Positions 24,369 through 33,525 are shown, numbered from the stretch's first letter. The stretch: DNA of 64,000 nucleotides from an uncultured Ruminiclostridium sp. (GCA_947630175.1 CANRGJ010000004.1:124001-188000); one strand, 5' to 3'. Numbers and translations are program-made. The notes: generated by a model from the sequence alone, not told the origin.

Positions 24369-25265
24369 TCAGCTATTCTGTTCTTTTCTTACCGCAATAA
24401 TTTTCTTTATGCAGTTGTCGTCCACTTCCGTGACTATGAAGCGTATGTCTTCATAATCAATGTGGGGCGGCTTTATCACGTTTTCGGGAATGTAGCCCAG
24501 CAGGTCGGTGACAAAGCCCGCTATGGTGTCATACTCGTGATTTTCGGGGAGCTCGTAGCCGAAAAGCTCCAGAATGTCCTCGGGGTCACATTCGCCGTCT
24601 ATTTCGTATTTTTCTTTTCCTATGGTCTTTATCGCTATCTCTTCGTCGTCGTATTCGTCCTGTATGCTGCCCATTACGGATTCGATAAGATCCTCCACCG
24701 TGATCACGCCTGCGGTGCCGCCGTATTCGTCAACTACCACCGCCATGCCGGATTTGCTCTCGGTGAGCTGTTTGAATGCGTCCGTGCAGGAACAGCTTTC
24801 GGGGATATACGCAACTGTTCTGACAAAATCCTTGGCGGTGTAATTTTCGGGGTGGTCGTTCCCTATCAGGCAGAGAAGGTCTTTGACTATAATTATCCCC
24901 ACAATGTGGTCCACGCTCTCACGGTATACGGGTATGCGGGAAAATCCCTCCTCAAGGGCAAGGTAAACTATATCGTCGGGCTTAGCGTCCTCTTCCACCG
25001 CTGTAATGTTTACACGGTGAGTCATAACGTCCGACGCCTTTAAGTCGTCAAATTCAAACACGTTGCTGATAAGCTCCACGGAGGAGGTCTCAAGCTCGCC
25101 GTTTTCTGCTCCCGCGTCGACAAGGGACAGTATCTCGTCCTCGGTGGCTCCCCTGAAATTGTCGCCCAGCGCCTTTTTCAGCAGCCAGCTGAGTCCCCTT
25201 TCAAGAAGTATAAGCGGATAAAGCAGATAGTAGGCAGGTTTTCGTTTTCGCCCGTCAGCGTCCAT
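24369..25265 (-). CDS. CorC/HlyC-type CBS-domain protein without DUF21 membrane domain
   Basis: This 298-residue protein has tandem CBS domains (about 75-200; starting LKASDVMTHRVNITAVEED and with VDEYGGTAGVITVEDLIESV) and the C-terminal CorC/HlyC transporter-associated domain (about 215-295). The usual four-helix DUF21 domain of Firmicute homologues is absent. Only one hydrophobic stretch remains at the N-terminus (YYLLYPLILLERGLSWLL, about 12-29). It therefore resembles the short CorC form linked to magnesium/cobalt efflux, which is cytoplasmic or peripheral at the membrane. AAGGAG is 13 nt before the ATG, rather far. It may have arisen by loss of DUF21. The ligand is unknown; CBS domains usually bind adenosine nucleotides. 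Confidence 0.88.
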   Translation of the reverse strand: MDADGRKRKPAYYLLYPLILLERGLSWLLKKALGDNFRGATEDEILSLVDAGAENGELETSSVELISNVFEFDDLKASDVMTHRVNITAVEEDAKPDDIVYLALEEGFSRIPVYRESVDHIVGIIIVKDLLCLIGNDHPENYTAKDFVRTVAYIPESCSCTDAFKQLTESKSGMAVVVDEYGGTAGVITVEDLIESVMGSIQDEYDDEEIAIKTIGKEKYEIDGECDPEDILELFGYELPENHEYDTIAGFVTDLLGYIPENVIKPPHIDYEDIRFIVTEVDDNCIKKIIAVRKEQNS

Positions 25266-25371
25266 AATAAAAAATTTTCTCCTTATTCATTCGATATTTA
25301 ATATGTAGGTATTACTATATCACATTTTCAATGATATTGCAAGTGAAAGCAGGTGAAAAATCAATGAAATT

Positions 25372-26136
25372 TCATATCCCGAAAAAATTATCGGCGTTTT
25401 TGTTGCAGATATTTATAAGCTCGCTGGCGTCAATTCCCTTTATTTCCGCCGCTTTTGCCGCTGTGAAATGCACCATTGAGCTGTCGCACCGTTCGCCTCT
25501 GTGGGGAACGGGGGACATATATGGGCAGTCGGTTTCCAGCATCAGGCGGTCAAGTGGGACTTCGGCGCAGGCTTCCAGCGCTTTTCTGGCGTTTTTAAAG
25601 GTGAGGACGCCTGTAAAGCTGACGTGAAGTCCCAAGGAAAGAATTTCCCTTGCGGTTTCGGCGCTGCCTGAAAAGCAGTGCATTACCGCTTTTTTGGGGC
25701 GCAGCTCACGGAGTATATTCAACGTGTCCTCGGTGGCGTCACGGCTGTGGATTATAACGGGCATTGAAAGCCTGTCGGCAAGGATAAGCTGCTCTCTGAA
25801 GGCGGCTATCTGCTTTTCACGGTCGTAATTTTCGTAGTGATAGTCAAGTCCTATCTCGCCCACGGCGACGACCTTCGGATTCTGAGAAAGGCGTTCAAGC
25901 TGTTCAAGATAGTCCGAGGGCATATCGTAAATATCCTCGGGGTGTACGCCTAAAGCGGCGTATAAGCAGGGATAGCGTTCTGTAAGGCGCAGGGTGGGTT
26001 CCCAACGGTCATAGGCGCAGCCTACGGAAACTATCTTATTGACAGAAGTTTCAAAAAGTCGGTCGAGAAGCTCGTATCTGTCGCTGTCGAACGCTTCGTC
26101 GTCGTAATGGGCGTGAGTGTCCGTTACCTTAACCAT
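25372..26136 (-). CDS. tatD: TatD-family metal-dependent hydrolase (DNase)
   Basis: This 254-residue TIM-barrel hydrolase belongs to the amidohydrolase superfamily; relatives have 3-prime to 5-prime exonuclease activity. The metal-binding motif DTHAHYDDEAFD (about residues 6-17), VGEIGLDYHY with the conserved Glu and Asp, VIIHSRDA, MHCFSGSAE and LETDCPYMSP are all present. The length is standard for TatD/YcfH. It overlaps the LacI regulator gene upstream by 8 bases, so it is translated from the regulator message, and it ends about 100 bp before the CorC-like gene. A DNA-repair or RNA-processing role is the family expectation. The link to the regulator has no obvious explanation. Confidence 0.93.
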   Translation of the reverse strand: MVKVTDTHAHYDDEAFDSDRYELLDRLFETSVNKIVSVGCAYDRWEPTLRLTERYPCLYAALGVHPEDIYDMPSDYLEQLERLSQNPKVVAVGEIGLDYHYENYDREKQIAAFREQLILADRLSMPVIIHSRDATEDTLNILRELRPKKAVMHCFSGSAETAREILSLGLHVSFTGVLTFKNARKALEACAEVPLDRLMLETDCPYMSPVPHRGERCDSSMVHFTAAKAAEIKGIDASELINICNKNADNFFGI

Positions 26137-27148
26137 GACGCACGTCCTTTACGCTGTCGCGCTCTATCAGCTTGCCTGTAACAAGTATCCTGCCGCAGTG
26201 GTAGTTGGCGTCCCTTATTTTCTTTACCATTATCTCCACCGCTTCGCTGCTCATACGGTAGCTGTCTACGTCAAGAGTGGTTATGCGGGGATTGCTGATG
26301 GTGGAATAAATGTGATTGTCATATCCCACGATGGAGATATCGTCGGGTATGCGGTAGCCCATTGATTTAAGCTGATTTATAAGCTGATAGGCTATCCTGT
26401 CGCAGTTGCATACAAAAGCGGTGGGCATTTCATCGGGAAGGCGAATGGTGCGGTAGCTGAGACCCTCGCTGTCCCTGTCGCCTATTACCCAGTCGTCACG
26501 CAAAGGTATACCGTGTTCAAGGAGGGATTTATAATATCCCATATATCTGTCCTGTATGCTGGAGGTGGCGGTTATCGTGCCGATAAAGCCTATACTGCGG
26601 TGACCCTTGTTTATAAGGTAATTCGTAAGGGTGTAGGCGCCGAAAAAGTTGTCGGACAGCACCGTTTCCACGTCAGAACGGCTGCTGTAAAAATCCAGGA
26701 AAACGACAGGCATGGGAACGGACAACATTCTCTCCACATAGCCGTCGGAAAACTGTCCCAGAACGATTATGCCGTCCACCTTTTTCTCGCTGACTGATTG
26801 AGGCATAATGCCGCTGCGCTCGTCGCTTTCGGGGACTACCTCCAGAATTCCGTAATAGCTTTGCTTTTGCAGAAGCTCCACGATATAACGGTAAACTACC
26901 CAGTAAAAAGCGCTGGCATCGTTTATAAAGCGCTTTGCCACAAGCACTCCTATATTATGCGTCAGCACCTCGCCCGATACCTTGGAAACGTAGCTGAAAC
27001 GGTAGCCCATATCGTTTGCCTTTTGCTTTATACGGCTGCGAAGCTCTTCGCTGACGCCGTCCTTATCGCCTAACGCTTTGGAAACAGTGACGGTGCTGCA
27101 GCCCATTTCACGGGCAATATCGCTCATTGTGACGCTTTTCTTTATCAT
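26129..27148 (-). CDS. LacI-family transcriptional regulator (first of a divergent pair)
   Basis: This 339-residue repressor has an N-terminal LacI HTH (about 5-50; VTMSDIAREMGCSTVTVSKAL, with hinge KANDMGYRF) and a periplasmic-binding-protein-like sugar domain (about 65-335). The sugar domain includes VDGIIVLGQFSD, NKGHRSIGFIG and PDDISIVGYDN, which are typical of the GalR/LacI fold. It is divergent from a second LacI gene across a 344-bp region with two opposite promoters. The GH26/GH3 genes lie on the other side, so it may control them or itself in response to a mannan- or glucan-derived sugar (inference). It overlaps tatD. The effector is unknown. Confidence 0.92.
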   Translation of the reverse strand: MIKKSVTMSDIAREMGCSTVTVSKALGDKDGVSEELRSRIKQKANDMGYRFSYVSKVSGEVLTHNIGVLVAKRFINDASAFYWVVYRYIVELLQKQSYYGILEVVPESDERSGIMPQSVSEKKVDGIIVLGQFSDGYVERMLSVPMPVVFLDFYSSRSDVETVLSDNFFGAYTLTNYLINKGHRSIGFIGTITATSSIQDRYMGYYKSLLEHGIPLRDDWVIGDRDSEGLSYRTIRLPDEMPTAFVCNCDRIAYQLINQLKSMGYRIPDDISIVGYDNHIYSTISNPRITTLDVDSYRMSSEAVEIMVKKIRDANYHCGRILVTGKLIERDSVKDVRHG

Positions 27149-27222
27149 AACGACCTCCGCTGATATGCTCCGCCCAGCCGCCGCTGAAACGGATCTGTAC
27201 AGATATTTAAGTTCTTTATTTT

Positions 27223-27251
27223 ATTTTAAGTAAATTTAAGCTGATTGTAAA
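27223..27251 (-). promoter_or_regulatory. Promoter of the leftward LacI-tatD unit
   Basis: On the minus strand TTTACA (27251-27246), a 17-bp spacer and TAAAAT (27228-27223) lie 75 bp before the ATG. Confidence 0.65.
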
Positions 27252-27409
27252 GTAAAATTATAAACAAAATTTAATATACACTGTTGTAGAAAACGACGGC
27301 ACGTTAAATTTATGCATTTTGCAAACCCGCTTTACAGCTTAATGAAAAGGATTTCACAAGAAAGGTCAATATTGCTAAATAATACCTAAATTTTTGGGTA
27401 AAAAATAGC
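27252..27409. other. AT-rich spacer between divergent LacI promoters
   Basis: The 27149-27492 interval has no gene. Between its two promoters I see only AT-rich sequence, with one imperfect inverted repeat TACCTAAATTTTTGGGTA at 27383-27400, 10 bp upstream of the rightward -35 box. It could be an operator; no CG-centred LacI-type palindrome was found. Confidence 0.4.
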
Positions 27410-27438
27410 TTGTATTGATAAATAGTATGTGATAAAAT
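27410..27438 (+). promoter_or_regulatory. Promoter of the rightward LacI / mannanase cluster
   Basis: TTGTAT (27410-27415), a 17-bp spacer and TAAAAT (27433-27438) lie 55 bp before the ATG at 27493. GGGAGGGG precedes the start. Confidence 0.6.
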
Positions 27439-27492
27439 AAATCAGAAGGGTTTTATTTCCCGTATGTATTTCAGTGTCCGGGAGGGGATAAA

Positions 27493-28488
27493 ATGAGCGT
27501 CACTATAAAGGACGTGGCAAAGGCGGCGAACGTTTCGGTAGCTACCGTTTCAAGAGTCCTGAACAAGCACTCCAACGTGTCGGAAGAGGCTTACGAAAGA
27601 GTCACGAAGGTGATGGAGCAGCTTGGGTACAGTCCCAATCATCTGGGGCGGGACCTGAGAAAAAGCGAAACAAAGCGTATCCTTGCCATAACCGCCTCCG
27701 CTGAACAGAGCTTTTACTCCGAGGTGCTGAGAGGAATGGAGGAGGCGGCGTTCGCTCAGGGGTATGACGTGCTGTTTGCGGCGACAAGAGATGACCCGAA
27801 GCATGAGATGCACCTGCTGAATATGCTGTTCTCACATTCGGTGGACGGAGCAGTGCTGCTGGGCGCAAAGCAGGACGCCGCCACCATTTCAAAGCTGGCG
27901 GAAAATCACAATATCGCACTGTGCCTTGAACGTATGGAGGGGTGCAACGTGCTTACCGTCACGATAGACAACGTAAAGGCGGGAAAGGACGCTGTAAGCT
28001 ATCTTATCGGAAAGGGTCACAGGAGGATAGGGCTTATCTCCACGGAAACAAGGAGCCAGAGCTCAGTGGACCGTGAAAAGGGGTATCGACTGGCGCTGGA
28101 GGAACACGGTATTCCCTACGACGAGGAGCTGGTGTATCTGGGTTCTTATGAAACGGAATCGGGCACTACGGGCTGCAAGTATCTGCTGGGACTGGACGAC
28201 CCGCCTACCGCTATTTTCGCCATTTCGGATATGATAGCAATAGGCGCTATGAATTATGCCATATCAAAGGGCGTAAATATAGGAAAGGACATTATTTTCT
28301 TCGGCTTTGACAATATCGCTTATTCTCATATATTCGTTCCTCACCTTTCAACGGTGGAACAGCCCTGCTACGCTCAGGGAAAGCTGGTAATAGAAAAGCT
28401 GATTGAAAATATGAAGAGCGAGATCCCCGACAAGAGCATATATATGCTGCCCCACAGTCTGGTGCTGAGGGAATCCACAGGCGACTGA
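27493..28488 (+). CDS. LacI-family transcriptional regulator (second of the pair)
   Basis: This 331-residue regulator has a classical LacI HTH (MSVTIKDVAKAANVSVATVS, with RVLNKHSNVSEEAYERV and hinge MEQLGYSPNHLGRDLR) and a sugar-binding core with RGMEEAAFAQGYDVLFAAT, SHSVDGAVLLG and KGHRRIGLIST. It is the first gene of a rightward group followed by a nitroreductase, a GH26 mannanase lipoprotein, an aldose epimerase and a GH3 enzyme. Local control of these genes by a released oligosaccharide is therefore likely. It is only distantly similar to the divergent LacI protein, so the two probably read different signals. Confidence 0.93.
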   Translation: MSVTIKDVAKAANVSVATVSRVLNKHSNVSEEAYERVTKVMEQLGYSPNHLGRDLRKSETKRILAITASAEQSFYSEVLRGMEEAAFAQGYDVLFAATRDDPKHEMHLLNMLFSHSVDGAVLLGAKQDAATISKLAENHNIALCLERMEGCNVLTVTIDNVKAGKDAVSYLIGKGHRRIGLISTETRSQSSVDREKGYRLALEEHGIPYDEELVYLGSYETESGTTGCKYLLGLDDPPTAIFAISDMIAIGAMNYAISKGVNIGKDIIFFGFDNIAYSHIFVPHLSTVEQPCYAQGKLVIEKLIENMKSEIPDKSIYMLPHSLVLRESTGD

Positions 28489-28511
28489 CAATAATACGAA
28501 AGGAACATGTT

Positions 28512-29027
28512 ATGAACGAAACAATAAAGACTATTCTTTCAAGAAGAAGCACAAGAGATTTTTCAGACAAGCCGATATCGGCTGCCGACCTGGATTTGCT
28601 GATACAAGCGGCGCTGCACGCTCCTACCGCTATGAACAAGCAGACATTTCAGTTCACAGTGCTGACCCAGAGAAAAAATATCGAGGAGCTGGCAAACGCA
28701 ATAGGAAAGGCGCTTGGGAGAGAGGGCTACGATATGTACAGACCCGTTGCGCTCATAATCCCGTCAAACGACCGTGATTCGCTTTACGGCAGGGACGACA
28801 ATGCCTGCGCTTTGCAGAATATCTTTCTGGCGGCGCACTCGCTGGGTATCGGCTCGGTATGGATAAATCAGCTCCACGGGATATGCGACAGACCTGAAAT
28901 AAGAAAGCTGCTGAACAGGTACGGAATACCTGAAAATCACGTTGTTTACGGAATGGCGGCGCTGGGATATTCACAAAGCGGAGAATACAAAGAGATAGAA
29001 AGAGTGGGAAAGGTAAATATAATCTGA
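28512..29027 (+). CDS. Nitroreductase-family FMN oxidoreductase
   Basis: This 171-residue flavoprotein of the nitroreductase fold uses FMN and NAD(P)H to reduce nitro groups, quinones or other acceptors. The FMN-phosphate motif SRRSTRDFSDKPIS is at the N-terminus (about residues 10-23). HAPTAMNKQTFQF and the later GIGSVWINQL are typical of the family, and the length is on the short side. AAAGGA precedes the ATG. It follows the LacI gene after 23 bp and precedes the mannanase gene, so it may be part of the same transcript, although its chemistry has no clear link to glycan breakdown. The substrate is unknown. Confidence 0.9.
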   Translation: MNETIKTILSRRSTRDFSDKPISAADLDLLIQAALHAPTAMNKQTFQFTVLTQRKNIEELANAIGKALGREGYDMYRPVALIIPSNDRDSLYGRDDNACALQNIFLAAHSLGIGSVWINQLHGICDRPEIRKLLNRYGIPENHVVYGMAALGYSQSGEYKEIERVGKVNII

Positions 29028-29076
29028 AGTTCAGATATGAACAGCATTTTTATTTAATCAGAAAGGAAAAAACAAA

Positions 29077-30348
29077 ATGATAAAAACAAGAAAAATTATT
29101 GCCTCACTTCTGGCTTGCGCAATGCTTTGCGCTTATCTTCCCGCCTGCTCGGAGAATGGGGGAAATCTGTCCAATCCCGTGGCGGTAAACGAGGACGGCG
29201 ACGTGGATATGGACGTTGCACTTGCGTATCAGACTGACGTGGACGCGCTTATAGAAGAGCTTGAATCACGCCCCGTTGACCCTACAAAGCCTGTTTCTCA
29301 GAACACAAACGCAAAAACGATGGCTGTGTTCAACTTTTTGAGAGAAAATTACGGGAAAAATATGATAACCGCACAGCAGATGTATTCTGACGACGAATAC
29401 GAGGATACGGTATATTATATGCTGACAGACGATCTGCCCGCTATAAAGGGCTTTGATATGCTTCAAGTCACTGCAACAGGAGACGCATCTCAGGTGGATC
29501 AGGCGATAGAATGGCACACCAAGTCGGGCGGTCTTGTTGCTATGATGTGGCACTGGTTCGTTCCAAGAGATATAGATAATCCCGAGAGCTCGGGAGTGGC
29601 GTTCTATACAGATGAAATAGTGAATTTCTCTTTGCAGAATGCAGTGACTCCCGGAACAAAAGAATATGAGCAGGTCATACACGATATAGACGAGGTGGCT
29701 ATTCAGCTTCAAAGATTGGAAGCGGCAGGCGTTCCCGTTATCTGGCGTCCTCTCCACGAGGCGGCGGGCGGCTGGTTCTGGTGGGGCAAGGCAAGCCGTG
29801 ACGAAACTGTAACAGGAGCATATAAAAAGCTGTGGTATATGGTGTTCGACAGGCTTGAAAACTATCACAAGCTGACGAACCTTATCTGGGTGTGGAACGC
29901 TCAGAGTCCCACTATGACTGTAAATCCAAACACATATGATATTTCGGGAACAGACATTTATCCCAGCAATGAAACTCATTCCGCTCAGTTGGCAGAATAC
30001 AATGATCTTGCCAAGATGACGGAAGAAGGAAAGATGATAGCGCTCACCGAATGCGGATATCTTCCCGACATCAAGGATATGCTGGACAAAAATGCAATGT
30101 GGCTTTACAGTATGCCCTGGTGCGGAGATTTCGTGTATGCTTCCGCAGGGTCGTCAGGCGCTCCTCAGCTTAACCTTGACGGACTTCCCAAGATAAACAC
30201 GGAGCGTATGTCAGAGGAATTCGTAAAAGAGCTGTTCGCCAGCGAAAACGTAATAACCTGGAAGGAGCTGCCCGACTGGGAGGGCACTGAAAGAAACGTT
30301 CCCCAAGCTACTCAAACACGTATAGCTCTTGCAAATCTGAACAAATAA
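29077..30348 (+). CDS. GH26 beta-mannanase, lipoprotein
   Basis: This 423-residue secreted retaining endo-beta-1,4-mannanase is anchored by lipid. The signal peptide ends in lipobox LPAC with the lipid-modified C24. A linker of about 45 residues is followed by the GH26 barrel (about 75-420). The acid/base E228 is in VIWRPLHEAAGGWFWWG and the nucleophile E325 in IALTECGYLPD. MMWHWFVP and LIWVWNAQSP are further GH26 hallmarks. As a surface lipoprotein it would cut mannan or glucomannan into oligosaccharides. No carbohydrate-binding or dockerin domain is visible. AAAGGA precedes the ATG. The neighbouring epimerase and GH3 enzyme would process the products. Confidence 0.95.
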   Translation: MIKTRKIIASLLACAMLCAYLPACSENGGNLSNPVAVNEDGDVDMDVALAYQTDVDALIEELESRPVDPTKPVSQNTNAKTMAVFNFLRENYGKNMITAQQMYSDDEYEDTVYYMLTDDLPAIKGFDMLQVTATGDASQVDQAIEWHTKSGGLVAMMWHWFVPRDIDNPESSGVAFYTDEIVNFSLQNAVTPGTKEYEQVIHDIDEVAIQLQRLEAAGVPVIWRPLHEAAGGWFWWGKASRDETVTGAYKKLWYMVFDRLENYHKLTNLIWVWNAQSPTMTVNPNTYDISGTDIYPSNETHSAQLAEYNDLAKMTEEGKMIALTECGYLPDIKDMLDKNAMWLYSMPWCGDFVYASAGSSGAPQLNLDGLPKINTERMSEEFVKELFASENVITWKELPDWEGTERNVPQATQTRIALANLNK

Positions 30349-30384
30349 CATCACAAAACTGATAAGACGGGAGGGGAAAGTGAA

Positions 30385-31254
30385 ATGGAAAAAACTATAC
30401 GCTATGGCAATTCTTCTGCTGTTATCAACAGCTTCGGCGCAGAGCTGAAGTCCTTTAAGGCGGACGGAAGAGAGCTTATGTGGAGGGGCGACCCCGCTTA
30501 CTGGGGAAAGACGTCCCCTGTGCTGTTCCCCGCTATCGGCGGACTTAAAGGCGGAAAAACAATGATAGACGGCATTGAATATGAAATGACAAAGCACGGC
30601 TTTGCAAGGGACAATGAATTTCAATGTGTTGACGAGGCGGAGGACAAAGTCAGCTTTAAGCTGTGTAGCAGCCATGAAACGCTTAAAATGTTTCCGTTCA
30701 GCTTTGAGTTGATAATGACCTATAAGCTGTCCCAAAGCGGGTTGGAGATAGTTTATGACGTTATCAACAAAAGCAGTGTTTCTATGCCGTTTTGTATCGG
30801 TGCGCACCCTGCTTTTGCCTGTCCCGCTGAGGGAAAGAGCTTTGATGATTACCGTCTTGTGTTTCAGGAAAAGGAAACGGTGTGCAGTCCTGTTTTGGAC
30901 GTGAGAACAAGGCTGTTCAAGAAAAACGGAGTATGGCGGCTGAAAAACGAAAATGAATATGCGCTTTCATATCCGCTGTTTGACAACGACGTGCTGTATT
31001 TCAGGGGGATAGCTTCAAAAAGCGTTGGTCTGCTGGACAATGACGGGCACGGGGTGAATATCTCATGGGAAGGGTTCAATTCTCTGGGAGTGTGGACTCC
31101 TGCGGGAAAGAATGCGCCTTTCGTCTGCATAGAGCCCTGGTGCGGGTGCGACGATTATGAGGACACGAACGGAAATTTCCGTGATAAGCCTGAGGTGCAG
31201 ACCTGTCTGCCGGGAGGCTCGATGTATTACGTTATGAATATCGAAGCGGTATAA
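30385..31254 (+). CDS. Aldose 1-epimerase (galactose mutarotase-like)
   Basis: This 289-residue beta-sandwich protein of the galactose-mutarotase superfamily converts alpha and beta anomers of aldoses. The family opening RYGNSSAVINSFGAELKSFK and the substrate-binding RGDPAYWGKTSPVLFPAIG are present. The catalytic His/Glu region is seen as CIGAHPAFACP and CIEPWCGCDD. The sequence is close to the LacX-type branch. It has no signal peptide, so it acts in the cytoplasm. It lies between the GH26 mannanase and GH3 genes (23 bp before GH3), which suggests it interconverts anomers of sugars released by these enzymes. GGGAGGGG precedes the ATG. Confidence 0.92.
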   Translation: MEKTIRYGNSSAVINSFGAELKSFKADGRELMWRGDPAYWGKTSPVLFPAIGGLKGGKTMIDGIEYEMTKHGFARDNEFQCVDEAEDKVSFKLCSSHETLKMFPFSFELIMTYKLSQSGLEIVYDVINKSSVSMPFCIGAHPAFACPAEGKSFDDYRLVFQEKETVCSPVLDVRTRLFKKNGVWRLKNENEYALSYPLFDNDVLYFRGIASKSVGLLDNDGHGVNISWEGFNSLGVWTPAGKNAPFVCIEPWCGCDDYEDTNGNFRDKPEVQTCLPGGSMYYVMNIEAV

Positions 31255-31276
31255 ATATTTTTAAGGAGAAGGGAAA

Positions 31277-33523
31277 ATGAAAAAAAGCGAAATAAAGGCT
31301 CTTATCAATAAAATGACGTTGGAGGAAAAGGTCTCGCTGCTGTCGGGAAAGGACGCATGGAGCACTGTTCCCATTCCGAGACTGGGTATTCCATCAATCA
31401 ATCTTTCGGACGGTCCTCACGGGCTTAGGTGCTGTCAGGGGCTGGGCTGGGGCGAAAGCGTTCCCGCTACCTGCTTCCCGCCTGCGGTGCTGCTTGCCTG
31501 CTCCTTTGACGAGGAGCTTGCAAAAAAGCAGGGCGCAGCGATAGGTGAGGAGGCGCAGGATCAGGACGTGCAGATAGTTCTTGGGCCCGGAAACAATATC
31601 AAGCGCTCGCCACTTGGCGGACGGTGTTTTGAGTATTTTTCCGAAGATCCCGTTTTGTCGGGTCATATGGCGGCGGGTGTTATTCAAGGCATACAGTCAA
31701 AAAAGGTGGGAACGGCGCTGAAGCATTTTGCCTGCAACAGTCAGGAGACGGACAGGTTCGTTATCGACGAAAAAGTAGGCGAGAGAGCGCTGAATGAAAT
31801 ATATCTTGCCAGCTTTGAATATCCTGTGAAAAAAGCGAAGCCGACGACGCTGATGTGCGCTTACAACAAGATAAACGGAGATTACTGCTCGCAGAGCAGA
31901 TGGCTGTTGAACGACGTGCTGAGAGAGCAGTGGGGGTTCGAGGGCTTTGTGATGTCCGACTGGGGCGCAGTCGATAACAGAGCGCAGGGCGTTTATGCAG
32001 GGCTTGAACTGGAAATGCCCGGAACAGGCGAGGAAAACAACAGAGAGCTGAAAAACGCTGTAAACGGCGGCGAGGTGGCTATGCCCGCCGTGGACAAGAG
32101 GTTCAAAAACAAGCTGAATATAAAACAGATAGACAAGGCGGTAGTGCGCCTGTTGGAGGTCGTGTTTGACCTTTACGAAAAGAAAAACGGCAAAAAGTGC
32201 GACTACGAAAAGCACCACAAGACCGCTGTTGAGATAGCTGAGGAATGTATGGTGCTGCTGAAAAACGACGGCGCTTTGCCTATCAAGGGCGGCAAAACGG
32301 CGGTTATCGGCGAAATGGCGGTGAAGCCACGCTATCAGGGCGGAGGCAGCTCCTGCGTAAAGGCAATAAATGTTTCTTCACCGCTGGAGGCTATGAAAAA
32401 ATACGGGAAGGTGGAATATGCGCAGGGCTATTCCCTTTCCGACGATTCTGACGAAAGTATGATAAAGGACGCTGTAAAGCTGGCGGCGTCCTGCGACAGG
32501 GCAGTTATAATCTGCGGACTGCCTAACGAATACGAAAGCGAGGGCTTTGACCGCACGCACCTGAATATTCCCGCAAGCCATATCAAGCTGATAGAGGAAG
32601 TTGCGAAAAAGCAGAAAAATACCATAGTTGTGCTGTGCAACGGCGCGCCTGTGGTAATGCCGTTTGTTGACAAGGTGAACGCTTTGCTGGAGGCGTATCT
32701 TGGCGGCGAGGGAGCAGGCGAGGCTATCGCAGACCTGCTTTACGGAAAGGCAAATCCCTGCGGAAAGCTGGCGGAAACGTTCCCTCAAAGGCTGGAGAAT
32801 ACTCCCGCTTATGGGAATTTCCCTGGAGAAAACTGTGAGGTTACTTACGCAGAGGGGATATATGTGGGCTACCGCTGGTACGAAAAGCATAAGATACCCA
32901 CGCTGTTCCCGTTCGGGTACGGGCTGTCCTATACTACTTTCAGGTATGACGGGATAAAGGCGGAAAAGACAAGGCTGAATGAACACGATGAGCTGAAAGT
33001 GACTGTAAAGGTCACAAATACGGGTAAGGTGGACGGAAAAGAAGTCGTTCAGCTTTACGTCAGGGAGAACGCTCCTAAAGTTTCAAGGCCTGAAAAGGAG
33101 CTGAAAGCGTTCAAGAAGGTGTTCATCAAGGCGGGCGAAACGAAAACAGTAACTTTGACGCTTGAGGACGGCGCTTTTGCTTACTATGACGAAAAACACC
33201 ACTGCCGCCGCACGGACAGCGGAAAATTTACCCTGCTTGCAGGCGGGAGCAGCGACAACTGCCCGCTTAGCTGTGAGGTCGAGGTCAAGGCGGAAAAAAT
33301 TTACGACGATATAACGATACATACGCGTTTTTGCGACCTCGGCGACAATCCTAAGGGAAAAATCTTTATGAACAAGCTGTTCAAGGCGACGGGGGCAAAG
33401 CTGAAAAAGGAATTCAAGTATCTTCCTATGGACTGGCCGCTGAGAACGCTGGTGCAGATGTATCAGTCGCCGCTTACAATGCCGCAGCTGATGGAAATAA
33501 TCAGACAGGCGAATGAAGAATAA
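31277..33523 (+). CDS. Glycoside hydrolase family 3 beta-glucosidase
   Basis: This 748-residue retaining beta-glycosidase releases glucose or related sugars from the non-reducing end of oligosaccharides. It has an N-terminal TIM barrel (about 1-260), with nucleophile D228 in FVMSDWGAVDN and KHFACNSQETDR. An alpha/beta sandwich (about 300-540) and a C-terminal fibronectin-III-like domain (about 590-690; VKVTNTGKVDGKEVVQLYV) follow. There is no signal peptide, so it is intracellular. It is the last gene of the mannan cluster and is followed by a strong terminator. Activities in GH3 range from glucosidase to xylosidase and N-acetylglucosaminidase; beta-glucosidase on glucomannan products is the likeliest. 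Confidence 0.95.
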   Translation: MKKSEIKALINKMTLEEKVSLLSGKDAWSTVPIPRLGIPSINLSDGPHGLRCCQGLGWGESVPATCFPPAVLLACSFDEELAKKQGAAIGEEAQDQDVQIVLGPGNNIKRSPLGGRCFEYFSEDPVLSGHMAAGVIQGIQSKKVGTALKHFACNSQETDRFVIDEKVGERALNEIYLASFEYPVKKAKPTTLMCAYNKINGDYCSQSRWLLNDVLREQWGFEGFVMSDWGAVDNRAQGVYAGLELEMPGTGEENNRELKNAVNGGEVAMPAVDKRFKNKLNIKQIDKAVVRLLEVVFDLYEKKNGKKCDYEKHHKTAVEIAEECMVLLKNDGALPIKGGKTAVIGEMAVKPRYQGGGSSCVKAINVSSPLEAMKKYGKVEYAQGYSLSDDSDESMIKDAVKLAASCDRAVIICGLPNEYESEGFDRTHLNIPASHIKLIEEVAKKQKNTIVVLCNGAPVVMPFVDKVNALLEAYLGGEGAGEAIADLLYGKANPCGKLAETFPQRLENTPAYGNFPGENCEVTYAEGIYVGYRWYEKHKIPTLFPFGYGLSYTTFRYDGIKAEKTRLNEHDELKVTVKVTNTGKVDGKEVVQLYVRENAPKVSRPEKELKAFKKVFIKAGETKTVTLTLEDGAFAYYDEKHHCRRTDSGKFTLLAGGSSDNCPLSCEVEVKAEKIYDDITIHTRFCDLGDNPKGKIFMNKLFKATGAKLKKEFKYLPMDWPLRTLVQMYQSPLTMPQLMEIIRQANEE

Positions 33524-33525
33524 AG

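Noticed and set aside
27383-27400. LacI operator candidate TACCTAAATTTTTGGGTA
   Set aside because: It is only an imperfect AT-rich inverted repeat, with no second copy seen in the region and without the central CG usual for LacI/GalR operators, so it is listed only as a possibility.
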